Origin: an uncultured Bacteroidaceae bacterium | GTDB taxonomy: Bacteria > Bacteroidota > Bacteroidia > Bacteroidales > Bacteroidaceae | DNA: 64,000 nucleotides | Assembly (NCBI GenBank): GCA_905234735.1 | Contig: CAJOJA010000015.1 | Coordinates: forward strand, 1 to 64,000 | Reading direction: 5' to 3' | Shown: piece by piece, positions 42,275 through 50,584 of the stretch | Layout: each line of letters begins with the position of its first letter | How positions within the stretch are numbered: position 1 is the stretch's first letter | The notes under the pieces: generated by a model | Told to the model about the DNA's origin: nothing | What the model saw: only the letters and a program-made list of their open reading frames with translations | The model's database searches: none | Translations under genes and position numbers: made by a program

Positions 42275-43399
42275 ATGGAAAACCCTTTTGCTTTGATTCC
42301 TTATATCTCAAAATCAACATTTTGCGATAGAGAAAAGGAACTGCAGTTAATATGTGACTACATTCAGAATGGTTCAAATATCAGCCTGATTTCCCCTCGA
42401 AGATATGGGAAAACAGGACTAATCTATCGTGTTTTTGATGAAATAAATGACTTGAAACTGCCTCTGCGAACCTTCTATGTCGACATTTATGCTACACAAA
42501 ACCTTGAGGACTTCATTGAGAAATTGACCGAGGGGCTGGCGAATGTACTGAATAAGGGTTCTGTCCTAAAAAATTTGTTTAAAAGTATCAGCAATATCCG
42601 TCCCGTGCTGACCTACGATACTATCACACACAAGGCGAAACTCTCGTTTACCTTTGCGAATGAACAGGAAAAAAAGGCTAGTATTCAGAGTATTTTCAAT
42701 TTTCTGGAAGCACAAGAGACGCGCGTTCTGCTGGCTATTGACGAGTTTCAGCAGATACGTGAATACGATGGGGTGAACATGGAGGCTATGCTTCGTTCGT
42801 ATATCCAACCCCTGAAAAACGTGCAATTCATTTTCTGCGGCAGCAAAAAGCATATTATGGCAGAGATGTTCACAGATGCGCGTAGTCCTTTTTACGAAAG
42901 TACGAGACATATCTATCTTGATAAGATTGACAGAGAGACATACGCAAGTTTTATTGAAGAGAAATTCACAGAGAGCGGTAAGACCATCACCCGTGAAGCT
43001 GTCGACTACATTCTCGACTGGACACGCATCCACACGTTCTACACCCAGACGCTATGCAACACCGTATTCATGCAATGCCGTAGGAAGGCGACCCTGCTGG
43101 ACGTTTATCGGGCCATCGACCTCATCCTGACAACAAACACGGAAACATTCATGCAATGGCGCAGCATGCTGACACGTGCCCAGTGGAACTTCCTGCAAGC
43201 CGTGGCCAAAGAGGGCATTGTGGAACAACCGACGGCAGGTGAGTTCATTTCCAAATACAAGATTGGTACTCCCTCGAACTCCAAACGACTGCTTGACGCC
43301 CTGGTGGAGAAGGAACTTATTCTGCCTGCTATTGGTCCGCAATCTACGACCTATACTTTATACAATGTGTTCCTCTCTCGCTGGCTGGAAAGAATATGA
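42275..43399 (+). CDS. AAA family ATP-binding protein (archaeal-type ATPase_2-like)
   Basis: A 374-residue P-loop ATPase of the group often listed as archaeal ATPase or AAA_35-like, multi-copy in Bacteroidetes. Walker A is ISPRRYGKTGL (RRYGKT in place of the usual GxxGxGKT), Walker B is VLLAIDEFQQI, and the sensor-like IFCGSKKHIM follows. The C-terminal part (about 275-374: RAQWNFLQAVAKEGIVEQPTAGEFISKYKIGTPSNSKRLLDALVEKELI) looks like a winged helix. Biological role is unknown, and members are often mobile or defence-associated. The first half is A/T-rich relative to neighbours. It is a monocistron with its own promoter and terminator. Confidence 0.82.
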   Translation: MENPFALIPYISKSTFCDREKELQLICDYIQNGSNISLISPRRYGKTGLIYRVFDEINDLKLPLRTFYVDIYATQNLEDFIEKLTEGLANVLNKGSVLKNLFKSISNIRPVLTYDTITHKAKLSFTFANEQEKKASIQSIFNFLEAQETRVLLAIDEFQQIREYDGVNMEAMLRSYIQPLKNVQFIFCGSKKHIMAEMFTDARSPFYESTRHIYLDKIDRETYASFIEEKFTESGKTITREAVDYILDWTRIHTFYTQTLCNTVFMQCRRKATLLDVYRAIDLILTTNTETFMQWRSMLTRAQWNFLQAVAKEGIVEQPTAGEFISKYKIGTPSNSKRLLDALVEKELILPAIGPQSTTYTLYNVFLSRWLERI

Positions 43400-43417
43400 C
43401 AGGAAAATGTAGAAAAT

Positions 43418-43455
43418 ACTGGAAACACGGAAACGGAATCGTCTCCAGTTTTTTC
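43418..43455 (+). terminator. Terminator of the AAA ATPase gene
   Basis: ACTGGA (43418-43423) pairs with TCCAGT (43444-43449), inner ACG with CGT, followed by TTTTTT. Confidence 0.6.
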
Positions 43456-43489
43456 CGTTGAAAGTTATTGTTTTTTTTATGTTTTTTTG

Positions 43490-43497
43490 TACCTTTG
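43490..43497 (+). promoter_or_regulatory. -7 box TACCTTTG
   Basis: Lies about 41 bp upstream of the inositol-monophosphatase-family start. Confidence 0.6.
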
Positions 43498-43538
43498 TTG
43501 CCAAATACCATTTTAATCTTTGTTTTTAATTTTGTATT

Positions 43539-44345
43539 TTGAATACTGACCTAAAGCATCTGACCCAGGAGGTGTGCCGCATAGCCTGCGAGGCGGGAAA
43601 ATATCTGAGAGAGGAACAGCAGAAGTTGCACGCCGAACAGGTGGAGCGGAAACACGCCCACGACTATGTGTCGTATGTTGACCGCACCTGCGAGGAACTG
43701 GTTGTGGCCGGGCTGAAGAGCCTATTGCCCGAGGCCTCCTTCCTGACCGAGGAGGGTACCACGGAAAACTCTTTCCCGAAGGGGGAGGTTGGCGGAGGGG
43801 ACTCGCCCTGTTGGGTCGTCGACCCGCTGGACGGCACCACGAACTACATCCACGGGTTTAACCCCTTTGCTGTCTCCATCGCCCTGCGCAACGAGCGGGA
43901 GATACTGCTGGGCGTGGTCTACGAGGTCAGTCTCGACGAATGTTTCTATGCCTGGCAGGGAGGTGGAGCCTGGTTGAACGGAAACCCCATCCGCGTCAGC
44001 AACAAACCCATCGAGGAAGCCATGCTGGGCATCGAACTGCCCTACGATGCTGACAGTTATCGTGACACGGGCACCCGTCTCATCCGTCGTTTCTATGGGT
44101 TGTGCGGAGGCATCCGCATGAACGGCTCGGCAGCTGTGGCTCTGTGTAATGTGGCCTGCGGCCGTTGGGACGGATGGTTGGAACGCGGCATTCAGCCGTG
44201 GGACTTCATGGCTGCAGCCCTGTTGGTGCAGGAGGCGGGCGGAATCGTCACCACGTATGCGGGCGATGCATTCTTCCTGAACGGACACGAGGTGGTGGCC
44301 ACGAACGGACGCTTCCAGCAGGCGCTGTTGGAGGCAATTGAATAA
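43539..44345 (+). CDS. Inositol monophosphatase/CysQ-family phosphatase
   Basis: A 268-residue magnesium-dependent phosphatase. The metal-binding signature is WVVDPLDGTTNYIHGFNPFAVSIAL, preceded by a Glu in FLTEEGT, and the second motif is GIQPWDFMAAALLVQEAGGIV. Substrates in the family include inositol phosphates, PAP and fructose bisphosphate; which one applies is not clear. The frame has no ATG near its start: a stop at 43527-43529 bounds it, and TTG at 43539 is the best available start, consistent with the promoter at 43490. NSFPKGEVGGGDSP just before the metal motif lies on a dispersed palindromic repeat. Confidence 0.87.
   Translation: MNTDLKHLTQEVCRIACEAGKYLREEQQKLHAEQVERKHAHDYVSYVDRTCEELVVAGLKSLLPEASFLTEEGTTENSFPKGEVGGGDSPCWVVDPLDGTTNYIHGFNPFAVSIALRNEREILLGVVYEVSLDECFYAWQGGGAWLNGNPIRVSNKPIEEAMLGIELPYDADSYRDTGTRLIRRFYGLCGGIRMNGSAAVALCNVACGRWDGWLERGIQPWDFMAAALLVQEAGGIVTTYAGDAFFLNGHEVVATNGRFQQALLEAIE
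43768..43803. repeat. C/G-rich palindromic repeat, in frame
   Basis: CTCTTTCCCGAAGGGGGAGG then GGCGGAGGGGAC, in the loop before the metal-binding motif of the phosphatase. Confidence 0.45.
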
Positions 44346-44471
44346 CTTCTTCAGAATGATGTTGACGGTGGCGGTCACGTCGGCATGCCTTGTCCGCCTT
44401 GATTTCTGACTTTTCGGGGCAATTTGTTCCAGTTTTTATCTCGAATGGCTTGTAATCTCGGAAATTATATA

Positions 44472-44479
44472 TAAATTTG
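44472..44479 (+). promoter_or_regulatory. -7 box TAAATTTG
   Basis: Lies 6 bp upstream of the M24 peptidase ATG, so the leader would be nearly absent. Confidence 0.45.
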
Positions 44480-44485
44480 CATCGT

Positions 44486-45874
44486 ATGAAGAAAGAAACT
44501 TATATTCGCCGCAGGGCGAAACTGAAAAAAGACATGGGCAGTGGAATACTGCTCTTTCTGGGTAACGACGAGGCTGGCATGAACTATGCCGACAATACTT
44601 ACCGCTTCCGTCAGGATTCGACATTTCTTTATTTCTTCGGCCTCGACTATGCCGGGCTGGCCGCTGTCATCGACATTGATGCCGACACGGAGATTGTGTT
44701 TGGCAATGAACTGACCATCGACGACATCGTTTGGACGGGCATTCAGCCAACTCTCAGCGAAAAGGCATCTGCTGTCGGGGTCACAAAGACAATGGCGCTG
44801 AATGATTTGAAAGGTTACGTGGACAGGGCTCGCAGCAAGGGACAGACGGTGCATTTCCTGCCACCCTACAGAGGCGACCACCGCGTGTGGCTGTGGGAAC
44901 TGCTCGGCGTGGAGCCCAAGGCACAGACGGACAAGGCCTCAGTGCCATTCATCAAGGCCATAGTGGAACAGCGCAACCACAAGGACGAAGAGGAAATCAG
45001 CGCCATCGAGGTATCGGTGGACCTGAGTACCGAGATGCACTTGGCGGCCTACCGCATGGTGCGCCCGGGTGTCCACGAGTCGCAGGTGGCTGCCGCTGTT
45101 GAGGAGGTGGCTTGTCGTCACGGCAATGCACTGGCATTCCCCACCATCGCTACGGTACAGGGGCAGGTGTTGCATAATCACGGATTCATCCATGAACTGA
45201 AGGAGGGCGACATCTTCCTGCTTGATGCCGGAGCAGAGACAAACGAGCACTATGCCGGCGACCTGTCTTCGTCGATGCCCGTCGGTGAACACTTCACAGA
45301 ACGGCAGGCTGAAGTATATAACATCCATTTAGAGAGTTTTTACGCTGCCGTGGACAAACTGAAGCCGGGCGTTCCCTTCCGTGAGGCTCATATCGCTGCT
45401 GCCACGAAGATAGCAGAAGGGATGAAGGGGCTGGGCCTGATGAAGGGCGATCCAGCCGAGGCGGCGGAGATAGGTGCATACGCCATGTTCTTCCCCTGTG
45501 GACTGGGTCACATGATGGGGCTGGACGTACACGACATGGAGAACCTTGGTGAACAATATGTAGGCTATTCCGAGGGGATGGTGAAAAGCCGACAGTTCGG
45601 CTTCAAGTCGCTGCGCCTGGCCCGTCCGTTGGAACCAGGGTTCGTGTTCACCGTCGAGCCAGGCATTTATTTCATTCCCGAACTGATGGATAAATGGCGT
45701 GCTGAGCACAAGTTTGAGGACTTCATCTGTTATGACAAACTCGATGCCTGGCGCGACTTCACGGGGCTGCGCAACGAGCTGAACTACCTGATAACGCCCA
45801 CTGGTGCCCGCCTTTTAGGCAGTATTAAGAAACCGATGACTATCGAAGAAGTTTACGAAGCAAAAAACAAGTAG
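44486..45874 (+). CDS. M24 metallopeptidase, Xaa-Pro aminopeptidase (PepP-like)
   Basis: A 462-residue cytosolic aminopeptidase that removes the N-terminal residue before a proline. The N-terminal creatinase-like domain starts with YIRRRAKLKKDMGSGILLFLGNDEAGMNYADNTYRFRQDSTFLYFFG. The C-terminal pita-bread domain has metal ligands in GDIFLLDAGAETNEHYAGDLSSSMPVG (two Asp), GLGHMMGLDVHD (His), FTVEPGIYF (Glu) and a final Glu near GLRNELNYL. The aminopeptidase P N-terminal domain makes PepP the best match. I use the ATG 44486; a candidate start three codons upstream would precede the likely transcript start. It is convergent with cstA, 2 bp apart. Confidence 0.9.
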   Translation: MKKETYIRRRAKLKKDMGSGILLFLGNDEAGMNYADNTYRFRQDSTFLYFFGLDYAGLAAVIDIDADTEIVFGNELTIDDIVWTGIQPTLSEKASAVGVTKTMALNDLKGYVDRARSKGQTVHFLPPYRGDHRVWLWELLGVEPKAQTDKASVPFIKAIVEQRNHKDEEEISAIEVSVDLSTEMHLAAYRMVRPGVHESQVAAAVEEVACRHGNALAFPTIATVQGQVLHNHGFIHELKEGDIFLLDAGAETNEHYAGDLSSSMPVGEHFTERQAEVYNIHLESFYAAVDKLKPGVPFREAHIAAATKIAEGMKGLGLMKGDPAEAAEIGAYAMFFPCGLGHMMGLDVHDMENLGEQYVGYSEGMVKSRQFGFKSLRLARPLEPGFVFTVEPGIYFIPELMDKWRAEHKFEDFICYDKLDAWRDFTGLRNELNYLITPTGARLLGSIKKPMTIEEVYEAKNK

Positions 45875-45876
45875 GG

Positions 45877-47351
45877 TTAAGGTAGCATCTTGAAACGGCG
45901 GACAAAGCACAGGGTGGCCAGCAGCGTGACGGCCGAGGCCAGCGCAAGCGACAGCCAGTAGTCCAGCCCGAGTATGGTGGGGGAGACGAAGAAGAAGTCC
46001 GTGACCACCATCGTCATGAACATGGCGGGCAGGAGGGTTATAAAGTAGAATTTCTTCTCCTGGCGCAGATAGACGGTGCACATCCATAGCGTGATGGCGG
46101 CCATCACCTGTGTGCCCCAGGCCACATACTGCCACACGGTACCAAAGCCCGACGGGTTGCCTATCTGCCAAGCCAGCAGGGCGATGCCCACGGCAAAGAC
46201 GGGCAGGCTGAGCATCAGGCGGCTATGTACGGGGAGCTCTGTTTCAGACCAAAGGCTTCAGACAAAATGAGACGGGCGGCACGGAACGACGAACCACCCG
46301 TGGTGATGGGGGCTGCCACGATGCCCAGCAGGGCCAGGATGCTGCCAAAGGTGCCCAGCCATGAGGCACAGACAATGTTGACCACTGTGGGAGCATCGAA
46401 GAACTGGATGAGCGACAGTGCCGTCTGTCCCTCGAACTTGGCAATCACCTCAGGCGGACACACTTCGCGCCAACCTCCGTAGAAGAAGAAATAGCTTGAT
46501 ATGGTGGCCCAGACGAGGGCTACGATGCCCTCCGTAATCATGGCTCCGTAGAAGATGGCACGCCCCTGGCGCTCCGACTTCATGCAACGGGCCATCATGG
46601 GCGACTGCGTGGCGTGGAAACCGCTGACGGCTCCGCAGGCGATGGTGACAAACAGGGCAGGGAAGATGCTTTGCTTCAGTCCCAGACGCTCTTGCCCCCA
46701 GTTGCCCAGCCCGTCCCACACCTCGGGCAAGACGGGATGCTTGATACAGAGCACCACACCCAGGGCCAGCACCATGAAGAGCATGGACAGCGCAAAGAGG
46801 GGGTAGATGCGACCGATGACCTTGTCGATGGGCATCATCGTGGTGGCCACGTAGTAGGCAAAGATGACGAATACCCACATCATCTTGTCGCCCCAGATGC
46901 CGCTGAGGATGATGGCCGGGCAGTAGACGAAGAAGGCTCCCACGAGCACCATCATCAGCATCGTGAACACAATCAGCAACTTGCGTGCCACTGGACCCAG
47001 ATAGCGACCAGTCAGTTCGGCCAATCCCTCGCCGTCGTGGCGCAGCGAGAGCATACCGCTCATGTAGTCGTGAACGGCACCGCCGAAGATGCAGCCCAGT
47101 ACAATCCAAAGGTAAGCCGAGGGACCGAACCACATACCCATGATGGCTCCGAAGATGGGGCCTGTTCCAGCGATGTTGAGGAACTGAATCATGAAGATGC
47201 GCCAGCCGGGCAGCACGATGTAGTCGATGCCGTCGGCCTTGCGGATAGCCGCTGTCTCGTGGTCGTTGGGACCAAATACACGTTCCACCACGCGACCATA
47301 AACAAAGTAGCCAGCGACGAGGCACGCCAAACTTATCAGAAACGAAATCAT
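45877..47351 (-). pseudogene. cstA: Carbon starvation protein CstA, frameshifted near its C terminus
   Basis: CstA is a multipass inner-membrane importer of peptides or pyruvate. The first frame (46215-47351, 378 residues) contains the family core: YIVLPGWRIFMIQFLNIAGTGPIFGAI, FGGAVHDYMSGMLSLRHDGEGL, TIACGAVSGFHATQSPMMARCM and PITTGGSSFRAARLILSEAFGLKQ. It stops after PYIAA. The normal continuation is in another frame (45877-46215): RLMLSLPVFAVGIALLAWQIGNPSGFGTVWQYVAWGTQVMAAITLWMCTVYL, which includes the conserved final helices. The shift is around 46210-46230, and a TGATG stop-start overlap lies there, so the tail might still be made separately. It is either a true mutation, a split gene or a sequence error. 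Confidence 0.85.
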
Positions 47352-47388
47352 AGCTTTATCTTACCTTAAAAATCTCTAATTCAGTGGG

Positions 47389-47396
47389 CAAAGTTA
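47389..47396 (-). promoter_or_regulatory. -7 box (TAACTTTG, minus strand) of cstA
   Basis: CAAAGTTA on the plus strand, 37 bp before the cstA start. Confidence 0.55.
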
Positions 47397-47443
47397 CGAA
47401 AAGTCGAGCGAAAAGCCAAATAAGTATGACTGAAATACGTTTT

Positions 47444-48379
47444 TTACGTTTGATAAAGAATGAGCCTTCCCTGGCTGATGGCGGCTGCAAATCCACGATC
47501 GGGCCGGCCGGCCAGCAGTTGGTCGTCGCGCACCCCCCTGTCGAAGAGGAGCAGGGCCAGCAGGCCCATGGTCATGCGGAAGTTGATTTCCACGCAGGGA
47601 TGCACGCGGCCATCCGAGAGGCGCATCATGTCGATGCCCACTGGGCCTCGGTAGTTCAGTTGGGCCAACTCGCGCCGATGGTGTTCGACGAGACTTCGGA
47701 GAAGGTCGTCGGGCAGGGCGATGCGCTGCTGTAGCTGTTCCTGACTCTCGACGCAGTTGCCTCCATAATGACCCGTTTCATCGGCAAAAAAGACACTATA
47801 GCCCAGAAAACGGCACTGTCCGTCCTCGACCCAGAACTCCATGGCAAAGTCCAGGGCCTTGTTGGCATAATAGGGTTCCACCACGATGCCGCCCTGCTGG
47901 CGAATGATGCGCTCGATGCGTGCTGCGGTTTTGTCGTCGGGCCTGTCATTTACTACGATATTCCCACGTCCGCTGCTCGACCAGGGAGACTTTATAATTG
48001 AGACTTTATAATTGAAAATTGATAATTTGACCTCGTCGAGGCTGGTGCAGAAACGGGCCTGGCAGGGGATAATCCCATAGGTATCATAAGCCTTATATGT
48101 CCTGCAAATCCCATCATAGTAGGAAACGCCGAACTCTCGGCTGGAGAGCCGGCGCAGCTCGGCCAGCCATTCGTCGCTGGGCAGTTGGTCGGCAGGGATG
48201 CCCATCCGCAGATATCGCTGGCGGGTGGCCAGGCTCCACCCCCAGGGTCCCTCGTCCCAGAAGCGCGACAGACGGGCCAGGTCGGACTCCATCTGCTGGA
48301 TGCGTTGCGGCGGGAAATACTGCCGCACGTTGGCAGCCAGGGCCATGTCGTTGGACGGATTGAACAGAGATGGTAGCAT
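47444..48379 (-). CDS. ATP-grasp-like protein of unknown function
   Basis: A 311-residue protein seen across Bacteroidetes without a known role. The ATP-grasp plan is suggested by IIKSPWSSSGRGNIVV (glycine-rich lid loop after a Lys), GGIVVEPYYANKALDFAMEFWVEDG (hinge and substrate strand) and GPVGIDMMRLSDGRVHPCVEINFRMTMGL (metal-binding Glu-x-Asn). It opens with LFNPSNDMALAANVRQYFPP, typical of this group. EVKLSIFNYKVSIIK directly before the lid motif is encoded by an A/T-rich dispersed repeat. It is probably a carboxylate-amine or -thiol ligase, but no substrate can be named. A minus-strand -7 box lies 8 bp upstream. Confidence 0.75.
   Translation of the reverse strand: MLPSLFNPSNDMALAANVRQYFPPQRIQQMESDLARLSRFWDEGPWGWSLATRQRYLRMGIPADQLPSDEWLAELRRLSSREFGVSYYDGICRTYKAYDTYGIIPCQARFCTSLDEVKLSIFNYKVSIIKSPWSSSGRGNIVVNDRPDDKTAARIERIIRQQGGIVVEPYYANKALDFAMEFWVEDGQCRFLGYSVFFADETGHYGGNCVESQEQLQQRIALPDDLLRSLVEHHRRELAQLNYRGPVGIDMMRLSDGRVHPCVEINFRMTMGLLALLLFDRGVRDDQLLAGRPDRGFAAAISQGRLILYQT
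47988..48023. repeat. A/T-rich repeat inside the ATP-grasp CDS
   Basis: GACTTTATAATTGA occurs twice in tandem (47988-48001 and 48002-48015), followed by AAATTGATAATTTG. The intergenic relatives have the same ATTGAAAATTGA style. Confidence 0.7.
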
Positions 48380-48387
48380 AATTAATG

Positions 48388-48395
48388 CAAAGGTA
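48388..48395 (-). promoter_or_regulatory. -7 box (TACCTTTG, minus strand)
   Basis: CAAAGGTA on the plus strand, towards the ATP-grasp-like gene. A further A/T-rich repeat (48404-48433) separates it from the divergent box at 48441. Confidence 0.55.
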
Positions 48396-48440
48396 CGTTA
48401 AAAAAAGCGTAATTCATAATGTATAATTCATAATATTTTG

Positions 48441-48448
48441 TACCTTTG
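48441..48448 (+). promoter_or_regulatory. -7 box TACCTTTG
   Basis: Lies 15 bp upstream of the small exported protein ATG at 48464. Confidence 0.6.
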
Positions 48449-48463
48449 TGCAAAGTTAATGCG

Positions 48464-48868
48464 ATGAAGCGATTGTTTTTACTCATAACACTCGTTTTAT
48501 GCGCCCATTTCATATGGGCGCAGAGCGAGACACGTGACACTACGCAGAACGATACCACCATCGAGGGCGTGAAGATGAGGGAAGTGGTGGTGACGAAAGA
48601 CCGCCGCCTGCCTATCTTTGTCAGTCCGGAGTCGAAAAACCAGGGAGTGCGTGTGCCCAACCTCAGCGACCTTATCGGGCGGAGAGCCACCGACATGATA
48701 ATGCACCCCTTCGCCATTAAGCAGCGCAAGGAAGAACGCCGACGCAAGAAAGTGCTGAAGAAACTCTGGGAGTACGAGCACATCAAGACCGACCGCGAAC
48801 TCATACGCGAGGCTCTCCTTCGCGAGGGCATAGACCCCGACAGCCTGATGCGGGAACACTTTAAATAG
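48464..48868 (+). CDS. Small exported hypothetical protein, Bacteroidetes type
   Basis: A 134-residue protein with a signal peptide (LFLLITLVLCAHFIWAQ) and no domain I recognise. The mature part begins with an acidic/Thr-rich stretch, then EGVKMREVVVTKDRRLPIF. A highly basic segment HPFAIKQRKEERRRKKVLKKLWEYEHIK (about 83-110) precedes a short helix (DRELIREALLREGIDPDSL). The basic segment may contact membrane, nucleic acid or cell wall. I start at 48464 where the signal peptide begins, just after the -7 box. An A/T-rich repeat at 48867-48909 separates it from fumarase. Confidence 0.7.
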   Translation: MKRLFLLITLVLCAHFIWAQSETRDTTQNDTTIEGVKMREVVVTKDRRLPIFVSPESKNQGVRVPNLSDLIGRRATDMIMHPFAIKQRKEERRRKKVLKKLWEYEHIKTDRELIREALLREGIDPDSLMREHFK

Positions 48869-48916
48869 AGTTCAAAGTTCAAAGTTGTTGAAAGTTGATT
48901 CATAATACATAAAACT

Positions 48917-50557
48917 ATGGCAGATTTCAAGTACGCCCCGATGTTCCAGTTGGGCAAAGACGAGACCGAGTATTACCTCCTGTCGAAGGAGGGAGTTAGC
49001 GTGAGCGAATTCGAGGGGCACCCCATCCTGAAGGTGACGCCCGAGGCACTGACCATGATGTCGAAGCAGGCGTTTCACGACGTCAGTTTCCTGTTGCGCC
49101 GCAGCCACAACGAACAGGTGGCCAAGATTCTGCGCGACCCCGAGGCATCGGAGAACGACAAGTATGTGGCACTGACCTTCCTGCGCAATGCCGAAGTGGC
49201 TTGCAAGGGACAACTGCCCCTGTGTCAGGACACGGGTACGGCCATCATACATGGTGAGAAAGGCCAGCAGGTGTGGACAGGTTTCTGTGACGAGGAGGCC
49301 TTGTCGAAGGGTGTCTTTGAGACCTATACTGAGGACAACCTGCGCTACTCGCAGAACGCTCCGTTGACGATGTTCGACGAGGTGAACACCAAGTGCAACC
49401 TGCCCGCACAGATTGACATTGAGGCTGCCGAGGGCATGGAATACCGCTTCTTGATGGTGACCAAGGGCGGTGGTTCGGCCAACAAGACCTACCTGTATCA
49501 GGAGACGAAGGCCCGCATCCAGAACCGCGGCACGCTCATCCCCTTCCTCGTGGAGAAGATGAAGAGCCTCGGCACAGCAGCTTGTCCTCCCTACCACATT
49601 GCCATCGTCATCGGCGGCACATCGGCAGAAAGGAATCTGCTGACCGTGAAACTGGCCTCGACCCACTACTATGACTCGCTGCCTACCACTGGCGACGAGA
49701 CGGGACGCGCCTTCCGCGATGTGGAACTGGAGAATGAACTCCTGCAAGAGGCCTACAAGATTGGACTCGGAGCACAGTTCGGTGGCAAATATATGGCCCA
49801 CGACGTGCGTGTGGTTCGTCTGCCCCGCCACGGTGCCTCGTGCCCCATCGGTCTGGGCGTAAGCTGCTCGGCCGACCGCAACATCAAGGCCAAGATTAAC
49901 AAGGACGGCATCTGGATTGAGAAGATGGACGACAAACCCTTCGAACTCATTCCCGAAGAACTGCGCAAGGCAGGCGAGGGTGAAGTGGTGAAGGTGGACC
50001 TGAACCGCCCGATGAGCGAGGTGTGCAAGCAGCTCTCGCAGTATCCCGTGAGCACACGCCTTTCGCTAAACGGCACCATCATCGTGGGTCGCGACATTGC
50101 CCATGCCAAGATCAAGGCTCGCCTGGACGCCGGCGAGGGTATGCCCCAGTACCTGAAGGACCATCCCATCTACTACGCCGGACCGGCCAAGACTCCCTGC
50201 GGTATGGCTTGCGGCTCGATGGGTCCGACGACAGCCGGCCGCATGGACCCCTATGTCAACGAGTTCCAGGACAATGGCGGTTCGATGATTATGCTGGCCA
50301 AGGGCAACCGTTCGCAGGACGTGACGGATGCTTGCAAGAAGCATGGCGGTTTCTATCTGGGCTCCATTGGCGGTCCTGCTGCCATCTTGGCACAGAACAA
50401 CATCAAGTCCATTGAGTGCGTGGAATATCCCGAACTGGGCATGGAAGCCATCTGGAAGATTGAGGTGGAGGACTTCCCCGCCTTCATTCTGGTGGATGAC
50501 AAGGGTAACGACTTCTTCAAGCAGCTGAAACCCTGTCAGGGTTGTACCATTATTTAA
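48917..50557 (+). CDS. fumA: Fumarate hydratase class I (4Fe-4S)
   Basis: A 546-residue iron-sulfur enzyme that interconverts fumarate and malate in the reductive branch leading to succinate, central to Prevotella fermentation. The three cluster ligands are C103 (QLPLCQDTG), C223 (GTAACPPYH) and C309 (GASCPIG), spaced as in E. coli FumA. The C-terminal half carries [46 protein letters not shown] and [29 protein letters not shown], the FumB-type domain. Single-chain length is as expected. It starts right after an A/T-rich repeat and no -7 box is clear. Confidence 0.95.
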   Translation: MADFKYAPMFQLGKDETEYYLLSKEGVSVSEFEGHPILKVTPEALTMMSKQAFHDVSFLLRRSHNEQVAKILRDPEASENDKYVALTFLRNAEVACKGQLPLCQDTGTAIIHGEKGQQVWTGFCDEEALSKGVFETYTEDNLRYSQNAPLTMFDEVNTKCNLPAQIDIEAAEGMEYRFLMVTKGGGSANKTYLYQETKARIQNRGTLIPFLVEKMKSLGTAACPPYHIAIVIGGTSAERNLLTVKLASTHYYDSLPTTGDETGRAFRDVELENELLQEAYKIGLGAQFGGKYMAHDVRVVRLPRHGASCPIGLGVSCSADRNIKAKINKDGIWIEKMDDKPFELIPEELRKAGEGEVVKVDLNRPMSEVCKQLSQYPVSTRLSLNGTIIVGRDIAHAKIKARLDAGEGMPQYLKDHPIYYAGPAKTPCGMACGSMGPTTAGRMDPYVNEFQDNGGSMIMLAKGNRSQDVTDACKKHGGFYLGSIGGPAAILAQNNIKSIECVEYPELGMEAIWKIEVEDFPAFILVDDKGNDFFKQLKPCQGCTII

Positions 50558-50584
50558 GGAAAGTTAAAGAAGTAAAAGAAGCAA

